From assembly GCF_035506375.1 (NCBI RefSeq), contig NZ_DATJPM010000006.1, forward strand, positions 1 to 11,874: a stretch of DNA of 11,874 nt, given 5' to 3'. This DNA comes from Methanocella sp. (GTDB taxonomy: Archaea; Halobacteriota; Methanocellia; Methanocellales; Methanocellaceae). The first letter of the stretch is position 1, and every line of letters begins with the position of its first letter. Shown here in pieces: positions 1 to 7,478 of the stretch. The notes under the pieces were generated by a model. That model saw only the letters and a program-made list of their open reading frames with translations. It was not told the DNA's origin and searched no databases. Both the position numbers and the translations under genes were made by a program.

Positions 1-2
1 AC

Positions 3-149
3 ACTACGAGCAAGGTTGATTCTGGTACTGCATCGGATGTCAAACCGAACGACATAGTCACGTTAACCGTTATTCCGCCCCAGGGAGCAACCCTGCCGAT
101 TACGGTCACCATACCGGCCGCCATCCACAACACAATGGCGCTGTACTAA
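3..149 (+). CDS. arlB: Major archaellin (archaeal flagellin), C-terminal fragment
   Basis: This is the 3' end of a gene that starts before the window. Reading from base 3 gives 48 residues ending in ...HNTMALY and a TAA stop. The segment is rich in V/I/T/P and alternates polar and hydrophobic residues, including NDIVTLTVIPPQGA and a following TIPA motif. This fits the last beta-strands of the archaellin outer domain, whose members commonly end in a similar 'IPPxGA ... tiP' arrangement. Its position directly upstream of the arl accessory genes is the usual place for the filament subunit. Archaellins are made as preproteins, cleaved by the prepilin-like peptidase ArlK/PibD, and assembled into the rotating filament outside the cell. 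The N-terminal signal and helix are not in the window, so I cannot tell which archaellin paralogue this is. Confidence 0.82.
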   Translation, partial: TTSKVDSGTASDVKPNDIVTLTVIPPQGATLPITVTIPAAIHNTMALY

Positions 150-161
150 GACAGCCGCACC

Positions 162-187
162 ACCCTTTCAATTTTCTTTGAAAGGGT
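162..187 (+). terminator. Perfect hairpin after the archaellin gene
   Basis: Bases 162-171 (ACCCTTTCAA) are exactly complementary to 178-187 (TTGAAAGGGT), which gives a 10-bp stem with a 6-nt loop, TTTTCT. It begins 12 nt after the archaellin stop codon and lies 61 nt before the next start. In arl clusters the archaellin is needed in large excess over the motor proteins. A hairpin here could be a partial terminator or an mRNA 3'-end stabiliser that lets the downstream genes be expressed at a lower level. Only the stem is visible. The function is inferred, and there is no long T-tract right after it. Confidence 0.5.
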
Positions 188-248
188 TTGCGACTTAAAG
201 TTCTGAGACACAAGACAGGGAATGATACAATGCAGGAGGCTGTAAGAC

Positions 249-1064
249 TTGGATAATGCTGCTGTAGATGTGGTGTACACAAGCGACGACCAGAAGAGGA
301 TCGACGCGATGGAGAAGGATCTCGAGGTACTCAAGGTATCCATCAAGAAGCTGATGATCGACATCCGCGACGAGATGAACAATACTAAGAATCCCTTCGT
401 CAACCTGCAGCAGCTCCAGGCTCCTACCGCAGGAATTGAGGTGAGAGATATGAGCAATGCGCCCGCAGAGCCGGTCGATGAGCTGGACGAGCCGGAAGAG
501 CTGGAAACGCCGGAGACACTGGTAATGGAAAAGAAAGAGACACCCGTTGCCAAGGCGAAGCCAGTAGATCCTGCCCCCCAGGTACAGGCTACTCCACCGC
601 TGGCCGATCCGGTGATCGAAGAGATGGCTGAAAGGCGGGATGCGTTAATGAGCGAATTCGAGGATGCGAAAATTCTGCTGAAGCAGATGAAAGAAGAGAT
701 CAAGGAGCGCGAGGCTGCCGTCCGCTCAAGGGACCCGGCCAGGCTCGACCCTGAAACTATCATAAAGCTCATGCAGTGGACCAAGTCGGTCGTCATGAAG
801 AACGGCACTGCCCGGTTCTATAACCTGCTGGACGCATACGTGTCCATGGGCTATCTGAACCCCCAGACGCGGGCTATCATCGAGAAGATGTGCAAGCTCG
901 TATGCCCGGAGGTGGAGCCGATCCCCAAGGACATCGACATCAAGGAATGCGTGGGCGATATGTACGCGCTCTTCCTTATCCTTAATCCCAGGGACAAGGA
1001 CATGGATTCGAGGATGCTGGCGATCATGCTCGGGTACGAGGATCGCACACTGAACATCCTGTAA
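249..1064 (+). CDS. ArlC/D/E-type archaellum adaptor protein
   Basis: This is a 271-residue soluble protein without a signal peptide or membrane helix. Residues about 12-45 are charged and heptad-like (a probable coiled coil), about 60-120 form a Pro/Glu/Ala-rich linker, and about 124-160 form a second coiled coil. Residues about 165-271 are globular. The segment around PETIIKLMQW, then NLLDAYVSMGYLNPQTR, resembles the ArlD/E C-terminal domain, where a 'W..fl...vG...l.dlLdyYv.iGWi' pattern is usual. In euryarchaea, ArlC, D and E (often fused) form the cytosolic collar around the motor and receive the CheY signal through CheF. No other C/D/E gene is present between the archaellin and arlG, so this one may serve all those roles. 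The start is TTG at 249, set by AGGAGG at 234-239 with a 9-nt spacer; no in-frame ATG lies nearby. Confidence 0.8.
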   Translation: MDNAAVDVVYTSDDQKRIDAMEKDLEVLKVSIKKLMIDIRDEMNNTKNPFVNLQQLQAPTAGIEVRDMSNAPAEPVDELDEPEELETPETLVMEKKETPVAKAKPVDPAPQVQATPPLADPVIEEMAERRDALMSEFEDAKILLKQMKEEIKEREAAVRSRDPARLDPETIIKLMQWTKSVVMKNGTARFYNLLDAYVSMGYLNPQTRAIIEKMCKLVCPEVEPIPKDIDIKECVGDMYALFLILNPRDKDMDSRMLAIMLGYEDRTLNIL

Positions 1065-1065
1065 A

Positions 1066-1083
1066 TTATTTTGAATATAATAT
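1066..1083 (+). promoter_or_regulatory. Possible internal TATA element before arlG
   Basis: The 66-bp gap between the adaptor gene and arlG opens with an AT-only stretch containing TTTTGAATATAATATG. This is unlike the GC-rich coding sequence on both sides. It lies about 50-60 nt before the arlG start, so a TATA-driven start near 1100 would leave a short leader carrying the GGAGG site at 1117-1121. It could be a secondary promoter for arlG-J, or simply relaxed spacer composition. Confidence 0.28.
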
Positions 1084-1130
1084 GAAAGCGAATTTAGTTA
1101 CATCTAAGCAGGTACTGGAGGCAGAGGAAG

Positions 1131-1619
1131 ATGGCATCGGAAGTCATAAGCAGCGCATTACTGATGATCGCGACGATCATCGCCGCGGTCGCGCTGATCA
1201 GCGCCGTCTTCCCCTCTGTCTACAGCATGGCCGGCTCGATCACGAGTACCACGAGCACCGTGAACGACCGGATGAAATCCGATATCAAGTTCATCTACGA
1301 AACAACTGACCAGGAATATACTCTTACCGCGTGGCTGAAGAACACCGGTAAGACGCAGCTTTTACCGTCGAGCTTTAATAATACGGATATTTTCTACGGT
1401 GAAACAAATTCGGCCATGGCCAGGGCGGTATTGAACGCCACTTCGGCGCCCTCCTGGACCTTCGAGATCGAGAACGATAACGGCAATGGCCGATGGGACC
1501 CCGGAGAGACGATGAAGATCCAGATCGTCTCGGACGAGAAATTCACTCCCGGTAACGACTACAAGATCAGGGCCGTCCTGTATAACGGCGTATTCTGCGA
1601 GGACTATTTCACGGTCTGA
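1131..1619 (+). CDS. arlG: Archaellum stator-like protein ArlG
   Basis: This is a 162-residue protein with a single N-terminal hydrophobic helix (residues about 6-28, beginning MASEVISSALLMIATI) followed by a beta-rich outer domain. The N terminus resembles archaellins but has no basic residue plus Gly cleavage site, so it is probably not processed and stays membrane-anchored. ArlG is known to form, with ArlF, the part of the motor that reaches the S-layer and acts as a stator. The outer domain shares three landmarks with the next gene: KNTG near residues 71-74, PSWT at 107-110 and WDPGE at 122-126. I chose G rather than F from the N-terminal pattern and the G-then-F order seen in several archaea; the two names could be swapped. 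GGAGG at 1117-1121 sits 9 nt before the ATG. Confidence 0.75.
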   Translation: MASEVISSALLMIATIIAAVALISAVFPSVYSMAGSITSTTSTVNDRMKSDIKFIYETTDQEYTLTAWLKNTGKTQLLPSSFNNTDIFYGETNSAMARAVLNATSAPSWTFEIENDNGNGRWDPGETMKIQIVSDEKFTPGNDYKIRAVLYNGVFCEDYFTV

Positions 1620-1628
1620 GGTGTTGCC

Positions 1629-2177
1629 ATGGGATTTGATTCTGTGATTGCATCGGGGATCGCGCTGATGGTGCTGATGGTCGTATCCTACGCCCTCTTC
1701 TCGGGCTTTACGGCGTCCATGGACGGCATGACATCGACGCTCAAGGACGTCATGAACGTGAAGAACGACCAGCTCAAGACCCAGATCTCGGTCGAATACG
1801 ACTACGTCAGCCTTAATAATAACACGTTCACGATGACGTTACACAACACGGGAGACACGAAGATAGTCAATATAACCAAAATGGAGATGTTCATCACCCT
1901 GAGCAACCGGACGGATAACAAGACCCGGACGTACTGGATCCCCTACTCGAACGATATCAATGCAACGCAGCCCTCGTGGACGATGGTGAACATAACGCCG
2001 GACATTATCAACCCCAGGGTCTGGGATCCTGGCGAGGCTATGGTCTGCCAGGTCTCACTACCAGAGAGACCGGAGACGGGCATCGTAGGCTGGCTCATGA
2101 TCACCGTGCCGAACGGCATGACGACTTCGGGCTATATCCCGGTAGTAAACGAGGGCAAAGAGGAGACACAAACATGA
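1629..2177 (+). CDS. arlF: Archaellum stator-like protein ArlF
   Basis: This is a 182-residue protein. The N-terminal hydrophobic helix spans residues about 5-27 (MGFDSVIASGIALMVLMVV), and the rest is a Thr/Asn/Val-rich beta domain predicted outside the membrane. In other archaea the ArlF soluble domain is an archaellin-like beta-sandwich that binds the S-layer. Landmarks shared with the preceding gene are HNTG (about residues 74-77), PSWT (115-118) and WDPGE (132-136), which supports a paralogous pair. The N terminus has no prepilin-type cleavage site. GAGGTG at 1618-1623 overlaps the arlG stop and precedes the ATG by 5 nt. The 3' end overlaps the arlH start, so translation of the two is probably coupled. 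Assignment as F rather than G is by elimination and order. Confidence 0.75.
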   Translation: MGFDSVIASGIALMVLMVVSYALFSGFTASMDGMTSTLKDVMNVKNDQLKTQISVEYDYVSLNNNTFTMTLHNTGDTKIVNITKMEMFITLSNRTDNKTRTYWIPYSNDINATQPSWTMVNITPDIINPRVWDPGEAMVCQVSLPERPETGIVGWLMITVPNGMTTSGYIPVVNEGKEETQT

Positions 2178-2908
2178 TGGCCGATACACAAGCTGAGATG
2201 CGCGAAAAAAAGAAGCGGGTCCTGCCCACCGGCAACGCTGAGATCGACAAGAAGCTCGCCGACGGCCTGCCCCTGAACTCGCTGAACCTCCTGGAGGGAG
2301 CGAACGACACGGGCAAAAGCGTCCTCTGCCAGCAGATCGTCTGGGGAGGCATGAACGATGGCCTGAGCGCCGCCATATTCACCAGCGAATATAATTCCCA
2401 CAGCCTGCTCCACCAGATGGAGGAGCTCGGCATGGACGTCTCCGACTATTTCGCCTGGGGTTACCTGAAGATCTACCCCATCGACCTGGAAGGGGTCAAG
2501 TGGACCGAGGAGCTGTCGAAAAATTTCCTGCTCCACATGATCGATTGTATCCGCGAGGCGAAAGAGGAACTCATCGTCATCGACTCGTTCACGCCATTCA
2601 CGTTCTGCGCGAGCCAGGAGAGCCTGTTCAACTTCTTCACCGAGTGTAAGAGCGAATGTGACCGGGGAAAGACCGTGATCATCACTTTACACTCCTACGC
2701 CTTCGATGAGGATACGCTGACACGCATACGGTCCATCGCGGACGGCCACATCAAGCTCCGGCTCGAGACGGTGGGCGACAAGAACGTCGGTATGATGGAA
2801 GTCGTCAAGATGCGGGGAGCGAAGAAGGTCGCCGGGAACATGGTGAGCTTCGAAGTGCACCCGGGCTACGGGCTGAAGGTCGTGCCCTATTCGTCCATAT
2901 CGGTATAA
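2174..2908 (+). CDS. arlH: ArlH, KaiC/RecA-like ATP-binding archaellum motor regulator
   Basis: This is a 244-residue soluble protein with one RecA/KaiC-like ATPase fold. The Walker A motif is GANDTGKS at residues 42-49 and Walker B is LIVID at 133-137, followed by SFTPF. ArlH binds ATP, forms a ring, and sits with ArlI at the base of ArlJ. It is thought to regulate motor assembly or switching and usually hydrolyses ATP weakly at most. The length fits the family (about 230-240). The reading frame is open upstream to 1976, but that part is out-of-frame arlF sequence. I place the start at ATG 2174, with a second in-frame ATG at 2177, because AGGAG at 2161-2165 lies 8 nt upstream. This gives a 4-bp overlap with the arlF stop. 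Confidence 0.9.
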   Translation: MMADTQAEMREKKKRVLPTGNAEIDKKLADGLPLNSLNLLEGANDTGKSVLCQQIVWGGMNDGLSAAIFTSEYNSHSLLHQMEELGMDVSDYFAWGYLKIYPIDLEGVKWTEELSKNFLLHMIDCIREAKEELIVIDSFTPFTFCASQESLFNFFTECKSECDRGKTVIITLHSYAFDEDTLTRIRSIADGHIKLRLETVGDKNVGMMEVVKMRGAKKVAGNMVSFEVHPGYGLKVVPYSSISV

Positions 2909-2917
2909 GGTGAGAAC

Positions 2918-4732
2918 ATGGCAGCTGAAGTCAACCTACCATTCGCAATAAATACAAGCCCCGACGTCCACGATCACTCTAAGCTTACCAGCTGCAGCAC
3001 GTTTAACAGCCTGGATGACGCCACGAAGAAGGAGGTCGAAAAGAACCCGTTCCTGCTGGACTATTTCCACCTCATTCCGCCCGACACCGTGGAGATCCCG
3101 AAATTCTATCCCAGGCTCGATAAGAAGCTGGGCGAGTTGAAGGCTCCGAACGTCCTCTATCCGGTGGGCGATTCCGTTTATATTCATATCTATCCGGACG
3201 TGAATGACGTCCGGAACTACTACATCCCGGTGGAGCCCAGCTTCATCTCTGACGTGAAAAAATACGTCCCACTCGCCGAAAAGCTCCTGGTCGACCTGGT
3301 ATCGAAGTTCGATCCTAAGACGCCGGAAGAGCGGCGGGATATTCTCAAGGAATGCCTGCGGCAGCTATGCGTTATCGGCAATGGCAAACCGCCCGAGAAG
3401 GATGCCAATGATAAAGCCCCCGCCGGTCATGGCGCTAAGAATGGCAAGGTCTCGGCGAACATGCTGTCCGGCCTGCTGGCCATCGTGTCCGGCAAGAAGG
3501 AGAATAACGAGAAGCTCTACCTGACGGCAGGCGAGTACCAGGCGCTGGAATACCTGATGCTGAGGGATAAGATAGGCATGGGCCTGCTGGACCCCGTCAT
3601 CATCGACCCGAACATCGAGGATATTACCTGTGACGGCTACGGCCCCATCTTCCTGGAGCATAAGGTCTTCAAGGGCCTGAAGACGACCATCGAGTTCAAC
3701 CCGGAGGACCTGAACAAATTCGTGCTCCAGCTATCGGAGCGCATCGGCAAGCCTATCACCTACGCCAGCCCGATTATCGACTCCACGCTCCCGGACGGCA
3801 GTCGTATAAACATCGTCTATGGCGAGGACGTATCCAAGAGGGGCAGCAACTTCACCATCCGTAAGTTCAACGCGAAGCCGCTGAGCATTCAGGACATCAT
3901 CGGGTCGAATACGATCGACTATAATATGGCCGCCTACCTCTGGATCATGATCCAGGAAGGCATGAGCCTGTTCGTCAGCGGTGAGACCGCGAGCGGCAAG
4001 ACGACCACGCTAAATGCCATCATGGCATTCATATCGCCGAACGCAAAAATCGTGTCCATCGAGGATACGGCCGAAGTCCAGGTGCCCCACAAGAACTGGA
4101 CGAGAGAGATCACCCGGGCCAGCAACAAGGGAGAGAACTCCTCGGACGTCGGCATGTTCGACCTGCTGAAGGCGGCGTTAAGGCAGCGCCCCAACTACAT
4201 CATCGTGGGCGAAATCCGTGGCATAGAAGGCGCCATCGCCTTCCAGGCCATACAGACAGGCCACCCGGTCATGTCGACTTTCCATGCGGCGTCAGTCGAA
4301 AAGCTCATCCAGCGTCTCACCGGCGACCCCATTAACGTCCCGAAGACGTACGTGGATAACCTTAACTTAGTGATCATCCAGAGCGCCGTGCGCCGGCCCG
4401 ACGGCCGAACCGTGCGCCGTGTCATGTCCATCAACGAGATCGTCGGCTATAACCCCCAGACCAAAGGCTTCAACTATATCGAGGCTTTCTCCTGGGACCC
4501 GGTGACGGATAAGTTCGAGTTCCGGGCCAATAAGTCGAGCTACTTGCTGGAGCAAAAGATCGCCCGGAAGCTGGGCATACCCCAGAATAAGATGCACCTC
4601 ATGTACGACGAGATCGAGAAGCGCAAGAACATCCTGATGAAGCTCAAGGAGTCCGGCGTCACGGACTACGACGAGTTCTTCCAGACCATCACCAAGGTCG
4701 AAAAGCAAGGCATGCTCAAGCTGGAGGTATGA
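2918..4732 (+). CDS. arlI: ArlI, archaellum motor ATPase
   Basis: This is a 604-residue member of the type II/IV secretion (GspE/PilB-like) hexameric ATPase superfamily. ArlI powers both filament assembly and rotation at the cytoplasmic face of ArlJ. Visible motifs are Walker A GETASGKT at residues 355-362, an Asp-box SIEDTAEV with Glu382/Asp383, a Walker B-type IIVGEIRG with the catalytic Glu at 432, and a His-box running from GHPVMSTFHA (His449, His456). Conserved TLPDGSRINIVYG and GSNFTIRKF blocks of the N-terminal domain precede Walker A. The protein is longer than many ArlI proteins, with extra sequence before residue 200. This includes a Gly/Lys/Pro/Asp-rich low-complexity stretch at about 154-178 that looks like a flexible linker. 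AAGGTGAG at 2907-2914 is the ribosome binding site. The start is 9 nt after the arlH stop. Confidence 0.93.
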   Translation: MAAEVNLPFAINTSPDVHDHSKLTSCSTFNSLDDATKKEVEKNPFLLDYFHLIPPDTVEIPKFYPRLDKKLGELKAPNVLYPVGDSVYIHIYPDVNDVRNYYIPVEPSFISDVKKYVPLAEKLLVDLVSKFDPKTPEERRDILKECLRQLCVIGNGKPPEKDANDKAPAGHGAKNGKVSANMLSGLLAIVSGKKENNEKLYLTAGEYQALEYLMLRDKIGMGLLDPVIIDPNIEDITCDGYGPIFLEHKVFKGLKTTIEFNPEDLNKFVLQLSERIGKPITYASPIIDSTLPDGSRINIVYGEDVSKRGSNFTIRKFNAKPLSIQDIIGSNTIDYNMAAYLWIMIQEGMSLFVSGETASGKTTTLNAIMAFISPNAKIVSIEDTAEVQVPHKNWTREITRASNKGENSSDVGMFDLLKAALRQRPNYIIVGEIRGIEGAIAFQAIQTGHPVMSTFHAASVEKLIQRLTGDPINVPKTYVDNLNLVIIQSAVRRPDGRTVRRVMSINEIVGYNPQTKGFNYIEAFSWDPVTDKFEFRANKSSYLLEQKIARKLGIPQNKMHLMYDEIEKRKNILMKLKESGVTDYDEFFQTITKVEKQGMLKLEV

Positions 4733-4735
4733 ACG

Positions 4736-6343
4736 ATGAGCGGAGTAACTGCAAATTCGGAGAAGGCGAAAAAGTCTCAGTTTAGCCTGAAAGGGCTATT
4801 AAACAGCTTTTTATCGCTATTCGAGCCCATTATCAGCTACTTCCGCACATACATGGAGAACAACCGCATCGACATCGACGTCCTCTACATGGTCACCTAC
4901 ATGAACTCCATCGCCACGGCCAACATCAGCAGGGACGAGATCTTCAAGCGCGTGTCGGAGCGCGACGAGTACGCCTGCTCAAAATACATGAACCAGGTCT
5001 ACGTCCTGGCCAAGAACTGGAATTACGAGTACGGCACGGCGTGTAACATCGTGGCGGAAAGGGTCTCGAACTGGAGACTAAAGGACCTCCTCATGCGCCT
5101 CTCAAACGCGATGGCCGCCGGCGAGCCCGAGGCCAAGTTCCTCGAAAGCGAGTGGCAGACCATGATGGTCATCTACAAGAACGAGTACGAGAGGAGCCTG
5201 GAGTCCATGAAAAAGTGGACTGACGCCTACACCGCCCTGCTCGTCTCCGTGTCATTTATGTCAGTGACAGTGCTGCTATCGACATGCATCTATAACATGG
5301 GCGATCCGGAAACGATGATCGGTGCCACGCTTATCGTGATAGCCCTGATCGCCGGCATAGGCTCGTTCGTGCTCCGGTCGGAAGCCCCGAAGGAGCTTAA
5401 GACCCACAGCATGGAAACTCGCTCCCCCGAGCAGGACAGGATCAAGGATATGAGCAAGATCCTCCTGCCCGTCGCCGCTATACTGTCAATCGCCATGTTC
5501 GCGGTGGGCGTCGACATGGGCATCATACTCATTGTCCTCGGCCTCATAATCGCCCCTATGGGCTTGATCGGGTGGAGGGACAATAAGAACGTCACGAAGC
5601 GGGACGAGGACTACTCCCAGTTCATCAAAATGCTGGGCTCGGTGGTCGGCAGCATGGGCCTTACAGTAAAGGAAGGCATCACGAAGGTCGACCAGAAGTC
5701 CATCGGAAGCCTGGAGCCGCTGGTCCAGAAGCTCTATATCCGGCTGGTCATGGGCCTTGACCCGAAGGTATGCTGGAATAAGTTCATTGGCAACAGCGGC
5801 AGCGAGCTCATCAGCAAGTTCACCCACATCTTTACCGACGCCATCGACATGGGCGGCGACGCCGACAGGATCGGCAAGCTCGTGAACAACACCAACATGG
5901 AGGTCGTGCTGCTCCGCATGAAGCGCCGGCTGGTCTCGTCCAGCTTCACGACGCTCATCTTTCCGATGCATACGGCCATGTGCGCGCTCACCCTGTTCGT
6001 GATCCAGATCCTCATCATATTCTCAGGGATGATAACAAACCTGTATAGTACGATGTCGTTCAACTCGGGCACCGATATCTCGGGCTCGGGCTTCTCGGTG
6101 AACTCGCTGGGCTTCACGATGTTCCAGAACGTTCCGACGCATCTCCTGGCCACGTTCGGCGTGGCGCTTGTCGTAATTCTGACCATAGCCGATACCCTGT
6201 CTGCAAAATACGTGGACGGCGGAGATACCTATATGCTGTATTTCTACGGCTCCATCATGGCGGTGCTCTCGGGCATCGTCCTTCTCGTCGTGCCGGTAGT
6301 CGTGCAGTCGATATTCACTTTCACGTCACTCTCGGGGGTGTGA
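4736..6343 (+). CDS. arlJ: ArlJ, archaellum membrane platform protein
   Basis: This is a 535-residue polytopic membrane protein of the GspF/TadC (T2SF) type. It forms the membrane platform on which ArlI acts and through which archaellin is assembled. About 40 polar residues are followed by a cytoplasmic helical T2SF domain (about 50-160), two membrane helices at about 164-187 and 194-213, and a hydrophobic block at about 241-280. A second T2SF domain lies at about 290-400, with further helices at about 402-430, 468-490 and 499-527. Two T2SF repeats flanking membrane segments are the usual ArlJ plan. The start ATG lies 3 nt after the arlI stop, and GGAGGT at 4723-4728 inside the arlI end serves as its ribosome binding site, so translation is probably coupled. 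Confidence 0.9.
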   Translation: MSGVTANSEKAKKSQFSLKGLLNSFLSLFEPIISYFRTYMENNRIDIDVLYMVTYMNSIATANISRDEIFKRVSERDEYACSKYMNQVYVLAKNWNYEYGTACNIVAERVSNWRLKDLLMRLSNAMAAGEPEAKFLESEWQTMMVIYKNEYERSLESMKKWTDAYTALLVSVSFMSVTVLLSTCIYNMGDPETMIGATLIVIALIAGIGSFVLRSEAPKELKTHSMETRSPEQDRIKDMSKILLPVAAILSIAMFAVGVDMGIILIVLGLIIAPMGLIGWRDNKNVTKRDEDYSQFIKMLGSVVGSMGLTVKEGITKVDQKSIGSLEPLVQKLYIRLVMGLDPKVCWNKFIGNSGSELISKFTHIFTDAIDMGGDADRIGKLVNNTNMEVVLLRMKRRLVSSSFTTLIFPMHTAMCALTLFVIQILIIFSGMITNLYSTMSFNSGTDISGSGFSVNSLGFTMFQNVPTHLLATFGVALVVILTIADTLSAKYVDGGDTYMLYFYGSIMAVLSGIVLLVVPVVVQSIFTFTSLSGV

Positions 6344-6414
6344 AAATGGTCATAGGCATCAACATAGGAGGCAAAAGATCTGTAAAAAATATGAATAATC
6401 AAATGGAGGGCATA

Positions 6415-7128
6415 ATGATGGTTACGAACGTAAATGCCGGGACCGTACCGGCCATCAATACGGCACACTATTCGAGTCCCCTGACGACCATCGCGCTCGC
6501 AGCGGGCCGGCTGTTCAGGCCGAAGAGCAAGGAGATTCAGGCGATCGACGAGCAGCTTAACTCGATCATCATGAATCCGGAGGGCATAGGCAAGGCAAAA
6601 TTGAAACCGGCCGAGCCGGTGGTGGAGAAAGAGCCCATAGTCCTGGAGTCCATAAAGGTCGAGAAAGTCCAGAACTATAAGGAAGTCCTGCCACTGGTCG
6701 AAGCCGGCCCGGAGATGAAAGAAATTATCGAAGACGTAAAGGAATTCGCAATAAAGTATAAGAGCACCGTCAATTTAACGCCCGATATTGCGCTTGTAAA
6801 AGATGCGGCGGCCGTAGCGTTAGAGTCCCCTGTGGCACCGCTCACCGAGGCTAAGCCGGTATCAGGGCCGGCGTCAGGGATAAAGGAGCCGATAATGGAT
6901 ATACCGGCACAAAATGCGAAAAATGCGCAGAAAGACCCGCTGGTCCTGAACGACGACCTGCTGGCAAAGCTCAAGCAGTCGGCAAAGATCGAGGTGGCCA
7001 GTAGCGCAAAGGATATCCGGCGCGATATGTTGAGCGAACACGTGACTTGCGACTACCTGGAAAGCGAGCTGACTGAGTTGTCTCTGGTATTCAAGAAGGC
7101 GGCAAAGAAGTCCGCCAGGAAGCATTAG
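6415..7128 (+). CDS. Unrecognised linker-rich protein at the end of the arl cluster
   Basis: I do not recognise this family. From ATG 6415 it is 237 residues, soluble, with no signal peptide or membrane helix. A short N-terminal part (ending about LFRPKSKEIQAIDEQL) is followed by a long Pro/Glu/Lys/Val-rich, probably disordered region. The C-terminal helical segment (from about DDLLAKLKQSAK) contains TCDYLESELTELS and ends in a basic tail, KKAAKKSARKH. The general plan, two structured ends joined by a charged linker, resembles that of the C/D/E adaptor at the other end of the cluster. The frame is open from 6340 and ATG 6346 is possible, preceded by GGGGGTG. But codons between 6361 and 6414 are A-rich and unlike the rest, while GGAGG at 6405-6409 stands 5-8 nt before ATG 6415 and ATG 6418. 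It is probably co-transcribed with arlJ and has a motility-related role, by inference only. Confidence 0.72.
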   Translation: MMVTNVNAGTVPAINTAHYSSPLTTIALAAGRLFRPKSKEIQAIDEQLNSIIMNPEGIGKAKLKPAEPVVEKEPIVLESIKVEKVQNYKEVLPLVEAGPEMKEIIEDVKEFAIKYKSTVNLTPDIALVKDAAAVALESPVAPLTEAKPVSGPASGIKEPIMDIPAQNAKNAQKDPLVLNDDLLAKLKQSAKIEVASSAKDIRRDMLSEHVTCDYLESELTELSLVFKKAAKKSARKH

Positions 7129-7150
7129 ATATTAAGGGGGTATGTAGCGT

Positions 7151-7474
7151 TTGATCGAGAATATGTATCTGACTAAAGGCGACCTGGACGCCCTGTCCAT
7201 TAAAGGCCGGCGCGTGATCATCAATAGCCATAAGCTTGGAGATGTAGGCGACACTCTCACTATCGTGTACAGGAACTTTAAGCTGACCGGGGTCCATAAG
7301 GTCCCCATCGTTACGGCAGCGTCCAGGTATTACCGCCTCTTAGGCTTCGAGTCTCCCCGGGAGTTCATCGAATCCCTGGTCTCCGACGACTATATGGACA
7401 TAGCGTCCGACCACATGTACGTCCACTACTTTGATATCGACGAGCGGTGCCTCGGCGACCATTCGGCATACTAG
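7151..7474 (+). CDS. Small ASCH/PUA-like domain protein
   Basis: This is a 107-residue soluble protein. The pattern IKGRRVIINSHKLGDVGDTLTI, then a strand-rich middle, then GFESPREFIESL and a terminal MYVHYFD strand, resembles the ASCH domain (a PUA-like beta-barrel). In that family a 'GkK..t.R....vGD' start and a 'GF.s.eef' helix are typical. ASCH domains are generally thought to bind RNA or nucleotides, so a role in RNA binding or translation control is possible but unproven here. The start is TTG 7151, with GGGGGT at 7136-7141 and a 9-nt spacer; the alternative is ATG 7163. It begins 22 nt after the preceding unknown gene, so the two are likely one transcript with the arl genes. It is the last gene before a long AT-rich spacer. 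Confidence 0.62.
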   Translation: MIENMYLTKGDLDALSIKGRRVIINSHKLGDVGDTLTIVYRNFKLTGVHKVPIVTAASRYYRLLGFESPREFIESLVSDDYMDIASDHMYVHYFDIDERCLGDHSAY

Positions 7475-7478
7475 GTTT

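Noticed and set aside
1082..1309. 75-residue plus-strand frame overlapping the start of arlG
   Set aside because: It is the +1 shadow of arlG, rich in His/Arg/Asp with no domain character, and the arlG frame has the ribosome binding site and a coherent membrane helix.
1976..2173. Upstream extension of the arlH frame
   Set aside because: It lies wholly inside arlF in another frame, its translation is low-complexity, and ATG 2174 has a well-placed AGGAG and gives the normal family length.
5486..5971. 161-residue minus-strand frame inside arlJ
   Set aside because: His/Asp/Ala-rich antisense shadow of a T2SF-encoding sequence with no recognisable fold.
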